Shown: piece by piece, positions 6,106 to 12,697 of the stretch
Position numbering within the stretch: position 1 is the stretch's first letter
How the letters are laid out: the number at the start of each line of letters is the position of its first letter
Assembly: GCA_040830565.1 (NCBI GenBank)
Contig: JBFOMC010000358.1
Span: forward strand, 1-14,779
Length of the DNA: 14,779 nt
Direction of reading: 5' to 3'
Source of the DNA: JAFMPW01 sp040830565
GTDB taxonomy: Bacteria; Bacteroidota; Bacteroidia; Flavobacteriales; Flavobacteriaceae
Position numbers and translations under genes: made by a program
The notes under the pieces: model-generated
What the model was told of the DNA's origin: nothing
Seen by the model: the letters and a program-made list of their open reading frames with translations, nothing else
Database searches by the model: none

Positions 6106-7377
6106 ATGCAGTTTCAGAATACGCTGGCATTTGCGCAGGACTTAGACGCAAATGATCCTTTAAAAACTTATAGATCTGCCTTTCATTTCCCAAAAGTAAA
6201 TGGGCAGGATGTTATTTACTTTACCGGAAACTCTCTTGGTTTACAACCTAAACTTACCCAAAACTACGTGGATGAAATTATGGAAGCCTGGAGAGCTCTT
6301 GCCGTAGAAGGTCATTTTTATGCAGAAAAGCCATGGTGGGACTATCATGAACGACTTGCGTCACCACTAGCAAAGGTGGTGGGCGCACAACCCAGGGAGA
6401 TTTCGGTAATGAACACCCTAACCGTGAACCTGCATTTGCTCATGGTGTCTTTTTACAGACCAACCAAGGCCCGATATAAGATTATTTGTGAAGAAAAGGC
6501 GTTTCCCTCAGATCAATACATGATCTCAAGTCAGCTCCGATTTCATGGGCTGGACCCTAAAGATGCATTGGTAGAGATTAAAAAAAGAAAAGGGGAACAC
6601 CATTGGCGCACAGAAGATATTATAGACAAAATCCTTGAAGTGGGTGATGAGTTGGCCCTGGTCTTGATCGGCGGTGTAAATTATTATAACGGGCAGGTTT
6701 TTGATATGAAGGAAATAACTAAGGCCGGAAAATCTGTAGGCGCTAAAGTAGGCTGGGATTTAGCCCATGCCGCCGGGAATGTGGCCTTGGAACTTCATGA
6801 TTGGGAGGTCGATTTTGCCGCCTGGTGCAGTTATAAATATATGAATAGTGGCCCTGGGAGCGCATCTGCAGTTTTTATACATGAAAAGCATTTAAACAGA
6901 TCTGATATTCCAAGATTTGAGGGTTGGTGGGGAACTAAAAAGGAAAGCAGGTTTCTGATGAAACCTGAATTTGAACCTATAGCTTCTGCCGACGCCTGGC
7001 AAATAAGTAATCCGCCCTTACTTTCAGTTGCTCCATACCTGGCTTCTTTACAACTTTTTGAGGAGGTGGGGATGGCTGCTCTGATCGACAAAAGAGAAAA
7101 AATTGTAGCCTACCTGGAATTTGTATTGGCTGAAATTGACAAAGAGGTAGAAAGCACCTTTGAGATCATTACCCCAAAGGACAGAGGTTGCCAACTTTCG
7201 GTGTTTCTTCATGGAGAGGGTAAGGCTTTATTTGATTTCTTAATGAGGCGTGGGGTAATTACAGATTGGCGAGAACCAAATGTCATCAGGTTAGCTCCCG
7301 CACCTTTTTATTGCTCCTACGAAGATATGTATCGATTTGGTCAGATTCTAAAAGAGGGGATTCTGAGTAAACAGTAA
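6106..7377 (+). CDS. kynU: Kynureninase
   Basis: This 423-residue PLP-dependent hydrolase (aminotransferase class V fold) cleaves L-kynurenine to anthranilate plus alanine, or 3-hydroxykynurenine to 3-hydroxyanthranilate plus alanine. Family landmarks are present: YFTGNSLGLQPK near 38-49, GHFYAEKPWWDYHE near 69-82 and D218-L-A-H221-A-A-G-N, where D218 should contact the PLP ring nitrogen. C-S-Y-K244-Y-M-N-S-G-P-G-S carries the Schiff-base lysine K244, followed by GWWGTKKESRFLM and the C-terminal RLAPAPFY. Length is typical. With kmo about 6 kb downstream, 3-hydroxykynurenine is the probable in vivo substrate, leading towards quinolinate and NAD; that step is inference. It has its own promoter, and the stop codon lies inside a heptamer repeat array (7367-7394). 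Confidence 0.96.
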   Translation: MQFQNTLAFAQDLDANDPLKTYRSAFHFPKVNGQDVIYFTGNSLGLQPKLTQNYVDEIMEAWRALAVEGHFYAEKPWWDYHERLASPLAKVVGAQPREISVMNTLTVNLHLLMVSFYRPTKARYKIICEEKAFPSDQYMISSQLRFHGLDPKDALVEIKKRKGEHHWRTEDIIDKILEVGDELALVLIGGVNYYNGQVFDMKEITKAGKSVGAKVGWDLAHAAGNVALELHDWEVDFAAWCSYKYMNSGPGSASAVFIHEKHLNRSDIPRFEGWWGTKKESRFLMKPEFEPIASADAWQISNPPLLSVAPYLASLQLFEEVGMAALIDKREKIVAYLEFVLAEIDKEVESTFEIITPKDRGCQLSVFLHGEGKALFDFLMRRGVITDWREPNVIRLAPAPFYCSYEDMYRFGQILKEGILSKQ

Positions 7378-7394
7378 ACAGTGAACAGTGAACA
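7367..7394. repeat. Heptameric tandem repeat GTRAACA x4
   Basis: Four consecutive 7-mers, two GTAAACA then two GTGAACA, run across the kynU stop codon (7375-7377), with a partial fifth copy (GTA) after them. The first copies encode the last residues of KynU. The array faces a second 7-nt array at 7417-7444. Confidence 0.8.
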
Positions 7395-7416
7395 GTAAGC
7401 GGCAATCAATTTAAAA

Positions 7417-7444
7417 TTTTCCACTTTCCACTTTCCATTTTCAA
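7417..7444. repeat. Heptameric tandem repeat YTTTCCA x3-4
   Basis: TTTTCCA, CTTTCCA and CTTTCCA are followed by the degenerate copy TTTTCAA, in the 83-bp gap between the convergent kynU and AraC genes. The period is 7 nt, the same as the neighbouring GTRAACA array, but the unit is unrelated to it and to its complement. Confidence 0.75.
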
Positions 7445-7460
7445 TTTCAAGAACCTTGCT

Positions 7461-8312
7461 TCAAGCGGCTTTGTGCAGGTACTCAGAAGGTGTCATCCCT
7501 TGATTTTTTTTAAACTGCTTTGAAAAGTATGAAGCATCTGAAAAACCGCATTTGTACATTACTTCTGAGATTGTGTGTGGACTTTCATTAAATAATTCTA
7601 CTGCCTTTCGGACCCTGAATTCATTAACAAATTGTACAAAAGGTTTTTTGGTCATTTTTTTAAAGAATCTGCAGAAAGAATTGACCGTCAGCCCTATTTC
7701 GGAAGCCATTATCTGAGTGGTGAGTGTTTCGTGATAATGGGTGTTCACAAAATCGAAAATGGCCTCTAGTCGCTTTATCTCTGAATTTTTTCGAGAAGGA
7801 ACAATAGGATCTTTAAATATAGTGTGAGCCACCTTGCAGTGTTCTAGTTTCTCCAATATCAAAAGCATTTTGATTAGCTTCTCAGCGCTAGTGCTTTTGG
7901 TTAGATTCTGAAAATCTGAACCGAGTAGTTCTTTGGCCTCCGGGTCGAAGACCAAGACATGTTGACTTCTTTTTACCAAGTTTCGGATCGCTTTAAACTC
8001 CGGAAAAACAGCAACTTTTTCATCGATAAATTCTTTGTCGAACTGAACAACAACCTCCAGGCCATCTTTAAAGTCCTTATTGCCAAAATCTGAATGGGGA
8101 ATATTGGGGCCAAGAAATACTAAGGCACCGTCGTTATAGGGAATTGTGGCAGTGCCAATATGCAATAACCCCTTTCCATTTTTAACATATACTAGCTCGT
8201 ATTCCGGATGAATATGCCATCCCGCAGATTCACACTTATGATCGTGGGTATAAGATGCGATTTTTAGAGAGGTATTATGCGCCACATTGATAGTCTCGTA
8301 AATGGGTTTCAT
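7461..8312 (-). CDS. AraC family transcriptional regulator
   Basis: This 283-residue protein has an N-terminal cupin-like sensor domain (about 15-95), with WHIHPEYELVYVKNGKG and a FLGPNIPHSD strand carrying the typical His residues. The C-terminal AraC/XylS DNA-binding domain (about 180-281) has a first helix-turn-helix near 197-218 (TTQIMASEIGLTVNSFCRFFKK). A second lies near 247-268 (TISEVMYKCGFSDASYFSKQFKK), followed by the family end motif GMTPSEYL. It is transcribed divergently from the MFS transporter gene across 134 bp containing operator-like repeats, so the transporter is the obvious target. The inducer is unknown; cupin-type AraC proteins usually bind sugars or small metabolites. 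It converges with kynU, and no terminator is visible between them. Confidence 0.92.
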   Translation of the reverse strand: MKPIYETINVAHNTSLKIASYTHDHKCESAGWHIHPEYELVYVKNGKGLLHIGTATIPYNDGALVFLGPNIPHSDFGNKDFKDGLEVVVQFDKEFIDEKVAVFPEFKAIRNLVKRSQHVLVFDPEAKELLGSDFQNLTKSTSAEKLIKMLLILEKLEHCKVAHTIFKDPIVPSRKNSEIKRLEAIFDFVNTHYHETLTTQIMASEIGLTVNSFCRFFKKMTKKPFVQFVNEFRVRKAVELFNESPHTISEVMYKCGFSDASYFSKQFKKNQGMTPSEYLHKAA

Positions 8313-8390
8313 ACGTCTAAATTATCATTAAATTTTATTATTTGATTGTTTTAGGAATATTTTGTTTTAATAATGGAATATTTACGCCAA

Positions 8391-8419
8391 TTTGGTCTGA
8401 CCAGATTAGAATTACTTTG
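8391..8419 (+). promoter_or_regulatory. Probable promoter of the MFS transporter gene
   Basis: TTTG at 8391-8394 (-33) is followed after 17 nt by TTACTTTG at 8412-8419, which matches TAnnTTTG at 7 of 8 positions. The -7 element ends 27 nt before the ATG at 8447. This is the only promoter in the window with both elements at consensus spacing. Confidence 0.5.
8393..8403. promoter_or_regulatory. Operator-like palindrome TGGTC-T-GACCA
   Basis: An 11-bp inverted repeat overlaps the -33 element of the MFS promoter. Its right half extends to GACCAGA (8399-8405), which recurs as a direct repeat at 8434-8440, just before the MFS start codon. The start-to-start distance is 35 bp. It is a candidate binding site for the divergent AraC regulator. 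Confidence 0.45.
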
Positions 8420-8446
8420 TACAGGTAAATTCCGACCAGAACTTCA

Positions 8447-9592
8447 ATGAAATCACTCCGTCTCATTTTATCCAACTCCCGATATTTTGCGCCAGCCTGG
8501 GTTTTTGCGAGCCTTAATGTACTTTTTGGGACCTGGGCGATCTATATTCCCACTGTAAAGGAGGCCTTGACCATCAATAAATCACAGTTGGGTATAGCCT
8601 TATTTTTTCTTTCGTTTGGAGTTTTTACAGCCTTTCCCATAGCCTCCAGAATAATAAATAAAATGGGGGTCGGACGGGCTACATGGCTTGGAGTTTTACT
8701 GATCTGTTGTTCAGCAATACTACCGCTGCTCGCTCCAAGCTACGGACTGCTAATGGCCTCTTTGTTCCTTTTTGGGGCAACCCAGGGATTTACAGACATT
8801 GCAATGAATACCCTGGTGACAGAAATTGAAAAAGAAGATAAGCAACACTTCATGTCGGCAGCACATGGATTTTTCAGTTTGGGTGGCGTACTCGCCGGCT
8901 TGGGGAGTTTTGCTATTGCCTTCCTGGGGAATCCTGCACTTCACATGGGCATTGCCATAGCTGTAGTATTACTGGTAAACCTAATTTTCTACAAAAAATA
9001 CATACATATAGTGGCTGCACCTATAGAAAAAGAACCCTTTACCTTAAAACTTCTGAAACCCTTTTTACTAATTGGTTTAATCTCATTTGTGGTTATGGGA
9101 AGTGAAGGTGCCATAGTAGACTGGAGCGGCTTATTCCTTAGGGAGATCAGCCTGGCGCCAGAGGTTTTAATAGGAAGTGGGTTTCTGGCTTTTAGCACCA
9201 CCATGACCTTAGGAAGGTTTCTGGGTGATGGGATAAGTTCAAGAATAGGTTCTATAAAGATCGTAATTCTGGGGACCATAGTTGCACTCCTGGGTTATAT
9301 GGCTGTCATGACTACCTATACCTATCTCGCCATACTAGGATTTGGACTTATCGGGCTTGGCTTTTCTGTAATCATTCCGGAATTATTCCGAATTGGAGGC
9401 AGGGTTAAAGGCGTACCTTCCTCTCAAGGGGTGGCCTTTATAGCAGGAACAGGTTATGTTGGATTTTTACTCGCACCGCCCGTTTTGGGTTTTATAGCTG
9501 AGAGTGTTTCTCTTAAACTCAGCTTTGTAGTTTTAACCGTTTGCGCTGTGCTAGTACTCCTGGCAGGTCTTCTTCTTCACAGAAAGAATTGA
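8447..9592 (+). CDS. MFS transporter, YbjJ-like
   Basis: This 381-residue major facilitator has about 12 hydrophobic helices and no signal peptide. It resembles the YbjJ-type branch of MFS sugar/drug permeases, shown by GTWAIYIPTVKEAL at the end of helix 1, ATQGFTDIAMNTLV in the fourth helix region and SAAHGFFSLGGVLAG in helix 5. The acidic block GSEGAIVDWSGLFLRE near 218-233 at the start of the second half and SGFLAFSTTMTLGRFLGD after it fit the same branch. This family's substrates are poorly known. Being divergent from an AraC regulator suggests an inducible small-molecule importer or exporter. It ends 7 bp before the convergent lipoprotein gene, with no terminator in the gap. Confidence 0.88.
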   Translation: MKSLRLILSNSRYFAPAWVFASLNVLFGTWAIYIPTVKEALTINKSQLGIALFFLSFGVFTAFPIASRIINKMGVGRATWLGVLLICCSAILPLLAPSYGLLMASLFLFGATQGFTDIAMNTLVTEIEKEDKQHFMSAAHGFFSLGGVLAGLGSFAIAFLGNPALHMGIAIAVVLLVNLIFYKKYIHIVAAPIEKEPFTLKLLKPFLLIGLISFVVMGSEGAIVDWSGLFLREISLAPEVLIGSGFLAFSTTMTLGRFLGDGISSRIGSIKIVILGTIVALLGYMAVMTTYTYLAILGFGLIGLGFSVIIPELFRIGGRVKGVPSSQGVAFIAGTGYVGFLLAPPVLGFIAESVSLKLSFVVLTVCAVLVLLAGLLLHRKN

Positions 9593-9599
9593 GCGGAAA

Positions 9600-10280
9600 T
9601 TAACGCGTTTTTATTTCCAGATTGGTAAAGTATAATTTAAATGAGCCATCTTCATTAGAATGCATCTTAGCTATTTTTAGCCCGCCAGCCTCCGTATAAT
9701 CCTCCCAACTTGTGGTCATAGTAGGTTCTTGGGTGTTCGCTTTTCTAAAGACCCATTCCTTGACCATATGGTCCTCCCCAAAGTAAAAATCATAAGCATC
9801 CCCGGGAGTATATCCGCCTTCAGAATCATATACAACAGTAAGTTTTTGTAGGGTATCCTTACTCATCGGAGCTAGGACACCAGCTTCATGAGTAGCCGTA
9901 AGACTCGCCTCATCCCATAAAACATTTATGGGCGCCAAGAGCCAGTATTTATCATTAATGAAGGCGGCATCTACCTTCGCATTTGTACTGTCTACTGCCC
10001 CCCTGTTATAGGTGGATGTTTCGCCCAACGAAGTCCCTGTTACTTCATTGGTTTTGCGGTTCCAGATCCAACTCCTTTCAAAATGACTGGTATCTCTGTC
10101 CACATTAAAGGTAAATCTTAGTTCCTCCACCTTATTCCAGTTCTCATAGCCATTAGCCATGGCCAGTTTTTCAAGAACTGACAGCTCCTTTTCTGGCTCG
10201 CCGACTTCACTCTTTTTTTCAGTTTTACAACCGGCTATCAATAGCGTTAAAAGGCTTAGGGACAGAAGATACTTTTTCAT
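9600..10280 (-). CDS. Lipoprotein of unknown function
   Basis: This 226-residue protein has a type II signal peptide: MKKYLLSLSLLTLLIAGC, with lipobox IAGC and lipidated Cys at residue 18, followed by a KTEKKSEVGEPEKE linker. The mature part has a WxxVxELRFTFN strand near 48-59 and several Trp-rich beta strands. WIWNRKTNEVTGTSLG, FINDKYWLLAPINVLWD and DAYDFYFGEDHMVKEWVFRK fit a LolA/LppX-like half-barrel as a remote possibility. I do not recognise a characterised family, and no catalytic motif is visible. There is no acidic residue at +2 and no clear surface-export signal beyond a charged linker. It has its own short-leader promoter (10294-10301) and converges with the MFS gene. Confidence 0.8.
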   Translation of the reverse strand: MKKYLLSLSLLTLLIAGCKTEKKSEVGEPEKELSVLEKLAMANGYENWNKVEELRFTFNVDRDTSHFERSWIWNRKTNEVTGTSLGETSTYNRGAVDSTNAKVDAAFINDKYWLLAPINVLWDEASLTATHEAGVLAPMSKDTLQKLTVVYDSEGGYTPGDAYDFYFGEDHMVKEWVFRKANTQEPTMTTSWEDYTEAGGLKIAKMHSNEDGSFKLYFTNLEIKTR

Positions 10281-10293
10281 GATTTGTTTTTTT

Positions 10294-10301
10294 CAAAGGT
10301 A
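10294..10301 (-). promoter_or_regulatory. -7 promoter element for the lipoprotein gene
   Basis: Read on the minus strand this is TACCTTTG, an exact TAnnTTTG match whose G lies 13 nt before the ATG at 10280. No spaced -33 TTG is seen. Confidence 0.55.
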
Positions 10302-10377
10302 GTGTGTTTTGAGCTTATTTATTGGGCTATTAGGTTTAAATGTTGAAACTTAAAAAAGGATCTTTGAAATTAGGGTT

Positions 10378-10411
10378 GGAAAAAGTGACTTTAGCCCGGA
10401 AAAAGTGTCTT
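10378..10411. repeat. Direct repeat upstream of the sigma factor gene
   Basis: GGAAAAAGTGACTT (10378-10391) and GGAAAAAGTGTCTT (10398-10411) differ at one base in 14 and are spaced exactly 20 bp start to start, near two helical turns. They lie 32-65 bp before the proposed sigma start, in the region where a promoter or operator would be expected. It is a candidate tandem protein-binding site. Confidence 0.5.
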
Positions 10412-10442
10412 ATATTAAAGAACAACCAATTATTAGACAAAT

Positions 10443-11018
10443 TTGGGAGCGGACAGCACTTATGAAAACTTGCCGGATCTTGAACTCGTAGAGCAAATTG
10501 TTTTGCAAAACAACCCAATGTTGTTCGAGTTGCTTTATGACAGGTACGCAAAAATAGTTTACAATAAGTGTTATGGATTTGCCAAAAGCATTGATGAGGC
10601 CAAAGACCTCACTCAAGATGTCTTTTTGCATTTATACCTGAAGCTACCAACGTTTAAGGGAAAATCGAAATTCTCAACCTGGTTGTACGCGCTTACATAC
10701 AATTATTGTACTAATTATGTAAACCGTGATAAGGGTAGGAAAATTGACGATAAAGCAGTTAAGAAGGATACCGAGGACTGGGACAAACTTTCGACCGAAG
10801 TAAAGGAGGAAAGTCTGTTTCAAATGAAATCGGAGCGATTAAAAAAGGCATTAAAACAAATTAGTCCGGAAGACAGATCTGTGCTTCTATTGAAGTATCA
10901 GGACGATGTTTCTATTAAAGAGCTGGAGTCTATTCTGGGTATTAGCGCAAGTGCTGTGAAAATGAGATTAAAGAGAGCCAGGGCAAGGGTTATCGAATCA
11001 TATAATAAACTTCAGTAG
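10443..11018 (+). CDS. ECF-type RNA polymerase sigma factor (sigma-70 family)
   Basis: This 191-residue group 4 sigma factor has region 2 at about 25-93. It includes LYDRYAKIVYNKCYGF, then the -10 recognition helix DLTQDVFLHLYLKL, then GKSKFSTWLYALTYNYCTNYV. Region 4 is at about 130-188, with ISPEDRSVLLLKYQDDVSIKELESILGIS and then SAVKMRLKRARARV as recognition helix. The linker is lysine-rich. The start is TTG at 10443: an in-frame TAG lies 9 nt upstream and the next ATG (codon 26) would cut into region 2, so a non-ATG start is well supported. The gene abuts a 67-aa ORF (TAGATG) and an MscS-type channel gene, forming an operon ended at 12091. No membrane anti-sigma factor is encoded next to it. 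Confidence 0.92.
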   Translation: MGADSTYENLPDLELVEQIVLQNNPMLFELLYDRYAKIVYNKCYGFAKSIDEAKDLTQDVFLHLYLKLPTFKGKSKFSTWLYALTYNYCTNYVNRDKGRKIDDKAVKKDTEDWDKLSTEVKEESLFQMKSERLKKALKQISPEDRSVLLLKYQDDVSIKELESILGISASAVKMRLKRARARVIESYNKLQ

Positions 11019-11222
11019 ATGGTAGAAGGCAATAAAAAGAATCCTTTTAAGGAACTAGAGAAGTCGTTACTGGAGGTCCCTCCTGAAATGAAAAAGAAGG
11101 TCATGAATGATGTCGCCACAGCCAAGCTGCTTATCGATATGGGGTCCCTGTATACCTATAATTACCCTTCCACCATAAAAGAGATGTTACCTAAAAAAGA
11201 CAAAGAAGATACAACAGAATAA
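11019..11222 (+). CDS. Small hypothetical protein coupled to the sigma factor
   Basis: This 67-residue soluble protein has no signal peptide and no membrane segment. An N-terminal lysine-rich helix (NPFKELEKSL) is followed by the conserved-looking VPPEMKKKVMNDVATAKLLIDMGSLYTYNYPSTI, then a charged Lys/Asp/Glu tail. Its ATG directly follows the sigma stop codon (TAGATG), so translation is probably coupled. Similar short ORFs with a Pro-x-x-Met/Leu-Lys-x-Lys-Val-Met-x-Asp core occur next to sigma factors in flavobacteria, as far as I recall, but I know of no assigned function. A regulator of the sigma factor is a reasonable guess from position only. The helical VMNDVATAKLL segment also resembles a short dimerisation helix. 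Confidence 0.75.
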   Translation: MVEGNKKNPFKELEKSLLEVPPEMKKKVMNDVATAKLLIDMGSLYTYNYPSTIKEMLPKKDKEDTTE

Positions 11223-11242
11223 AAACCAATTAACTCGAATCT

Positions 11243-12070
11243 ATGGAAACAATTAACGAATGGAAAGATTTAACGGTGGAATCGCTCAAAACCATGGGTG
11301 GCGATATCGCATCAACCTTGCCCAACATCGTAGGGGCAATTGTAATTCTCATAATTGGCTGGCTGATTACCAGGATCGTAACCTTTTTACTTGGTAAAAT
11401 CCTGAAGCTTGCCAAAATAGACAGGCTCACAGACAAGATTAATGAATCTAATATTTTTGGAGACGTCGATGTAAAGTTCAAGGTATCCAAAGTTTTGGTG
11501 GGCTTCGTAAAATGGATTTTATTCCTGGTTTTCCTAATAGTAGCAGCAGATATCATGCATTGGGAAATCATCTCAACCGAAATTGGTAACCTCTTGCGTT
11601 ATTTGCCGAGATTGTTTAGCGCCATTGCCTTATTCATGATAGGCCTGTATATAGCCACATTTATCAGAAAAGCAATATTAGGACTGTTTGAATCTTTTGA
11701 ATTTAGCGGCTCAAAAATCATAAGTAGACTGGTTTTCTATATCATCGTGATCATCATAACGATCACCGCCTTAAACCAGGCTGGAGTTGATACAACCATC
11801 ATCACCAATAACGTAACCATAATTCTCGGAGCCTTCCTTTTGGCCATTGCTATCGGATTTGGATTAGGATCCAAGGAAGTAGTTGGCGATCTCTTGCGGA
11901 CTTATTACGCCCGGAGAAATTATGTGGTTGGGGATAAGATAAAAATAGACGGTATGGAAGGTACCGTAGAGGCCATTGACAATATTACAATGACCTTAAA
12001 AACAAACAAAGGCAAAACCATAGTACCCATAAGTTACGTGGTTGAAAGCAGAGTAGACATAGATTCATAA
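11243..12070 (+). CDS. Mechanosensitive ion channel family protein (short MscS type)
   Basis: This 275-residue inner membrane protein has two TM_helix-type repeats near 26-50 (LPNIVGAIVILIIGWLITRI) and 120-145 (LPRLFSAIALFMIGLYIATF). Further membrane helices lie near 85-103 and 160-180, and a Gly/Ala-rich pore helix at about 190-220 ends in GFGLGSKEVVGDLL. A compact MscS beta-domain follows (NYVVGDKIKIDGMEGTVEAI). The protein stops straight after that domain, so the C-terminal alpha/beta vestibule of classical MscS is missing. By family it would release solutes or ions when membrane tension rises, but short forms of this type are little studied. It lies 20 bp after the 67-aa ORF in the sigma factor operon, and a strong terminator follows the stop codon. 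Confidence 0.9.
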   Translation: METINEWKDLTVESLKTMGGDIASTLPNIVGAIVILIIGWLITRIVTFLLGKILKLAKIDRLTDKINESNIFGDVDVKFKVSKVLVGFVKWILFLVFLIVAADIMHWEIISTEIGNLLRYLPRLFSAIALFMIGLYIATFIRKAILGLFESFEFSGSKIISRLVFYIIVIIITITALNQAGVDTTIITNNVTIILGAFLLAIAIGFGLGSKEVVGDLLRTYYARRNYVVGDKIKIDGMEGTVEAIDNITMTLKTNKGKTIVPISYVVESRVDIDS

Positions 12071-12090
12071 TTGGTTGTTGTTGTCTACTT

Positions 12091-12126
12091 GGGCAGGATT
12101 CCGGTGGGGAGTCCTGCCCTTTTTTT
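12091..12126 (+). terminator. Rho-independent terminator of the sigma/MscS operon
   Basis: A perfect 8-bp stem (GGGCAGGA at 12091-12098 with TCCTGCCC at 12112-12119) has a 13-nt loop and is followed by seven T. It lies 20 bp past the channel stop codon. Confidence 0.93.
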
Positions 12127-12154
12127 AATTTAATTCTAAGTACCTAAACGACAG

Positions 12155-12162
12155 TAAATTTC
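12155..12162 (+). promoter_or_regulatory. Probable -7 element for the orphan gene
   Basis: TAAATTTC matches TAnnTTTG at 7 of 8 positions and ends 12 nt before the ATG at 12175. It lies just after the upstream terminator, so the downstream gene needs its own promoter. Confidence 0.35.
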
Positions 12163-12174
12163 TTTAGCTCCCTA

Positions 12175-12603
12175 ATGGCCAAAATTGCATCAATAAAACT
12201 ATCTTCTTTGGAATTGAAAAAAGTGGCCAATACCGATTTAAGCAGAGTTCAAATACGGACATGTTTAGAATTTCATCCCCTAGATTTGCGTTTAGGAATG
12301 GAATACCAATTGCACTTGTTTCTGTTTGATACCTCCACTCCCTTGGGAGAATTGAAATTACTGATCAATTGGGATGAGGTTGATTTCTTTGAAACTTCAT
12401 TTTCCAAAGCCGGCATACTAGACCATATTAGACTAAAGGTAAGTGCAAATAATGCTAAAATGACCATAGAGAGCTCAGCTACGGTGTCAAAACTGGAAAA
12501 TTTGGCACAAGGAGGCATCCGAGTTTTTGGAACTCTTGTGCCGGTTATATCCAGGGCTACAAGCTGGTCTAACACCTATCTTTTTAATCCTCAACTCAAA
12601 TAG
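12175..12603 (+). CDS. Hypothetical protein, no recognised family
   Basis: This 142-residue soluble protein has no signal peptide and no membrane helix. It appears beta-rich: IASIKLSSLELKKV, then VQIRTCLEFHP, then MEYQLHLFLFD, then LGELKLLINWDEVDFFETSF, then HIRLKVSAN, AKMTIESSATV and GGIRVFGTLVPVISRATSW. The alternating pattern suggests a beta-sandwich or jelly-roll. One cysteine (C30) and three tryptophan/aspartate clusters are present, but no catalytic motif is obvious. I do not recognise the family. It is monocistronic, lying between the terminator at 12091 and the clpP promoter. The ATG at 12175 follows an AT-rich leader without a Shine-Dalgarno sequence, as for its neighbours. Codon use looks like that of adjacent genes, so it is probably a real and resident gene. 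Confidence 0.7.
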   Translation: MAKIASIKLSSLELKKVANTDLSRVQIRTCLEFHPLDLRLGMEYQLHLFLFDTSTPLGELKLLINWDEVDFFETSFSKAGILDHIRLKVSANNAKMTIESSATVSKLENLAQGGIRVFGTLVPVISRATSWSNTYLFNPQLK

Positions 12604-12668
12604 AAAGGTTAAACTTTTACGTCTGTTCAAAGATTATTTCTCGCTATTCTTATTCCCAAGAAATTGAT

Positions 12669-12676
12669 TAATTTTG
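12669..12676 (+). promoter_or_regulatory. -7 promoter element for clpP
   Basis: TAATTTTG is an exact TAnnTTTG match ending 21 nt before the ATG at 12698. It lies at the point where the open frame would begin with TTG (12674), so that upstream start is ruled out. No correctly spaced -33 TTG is visible. Confidence 0.55.
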
Positions 12677-12697
12677 ATATTTAACCAAAACGTTATA

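Noticed and set aside
7367..7444. CRISPR array
   Set aside because: Units are 7 bp with no spacers, and no cas gene is in the window.
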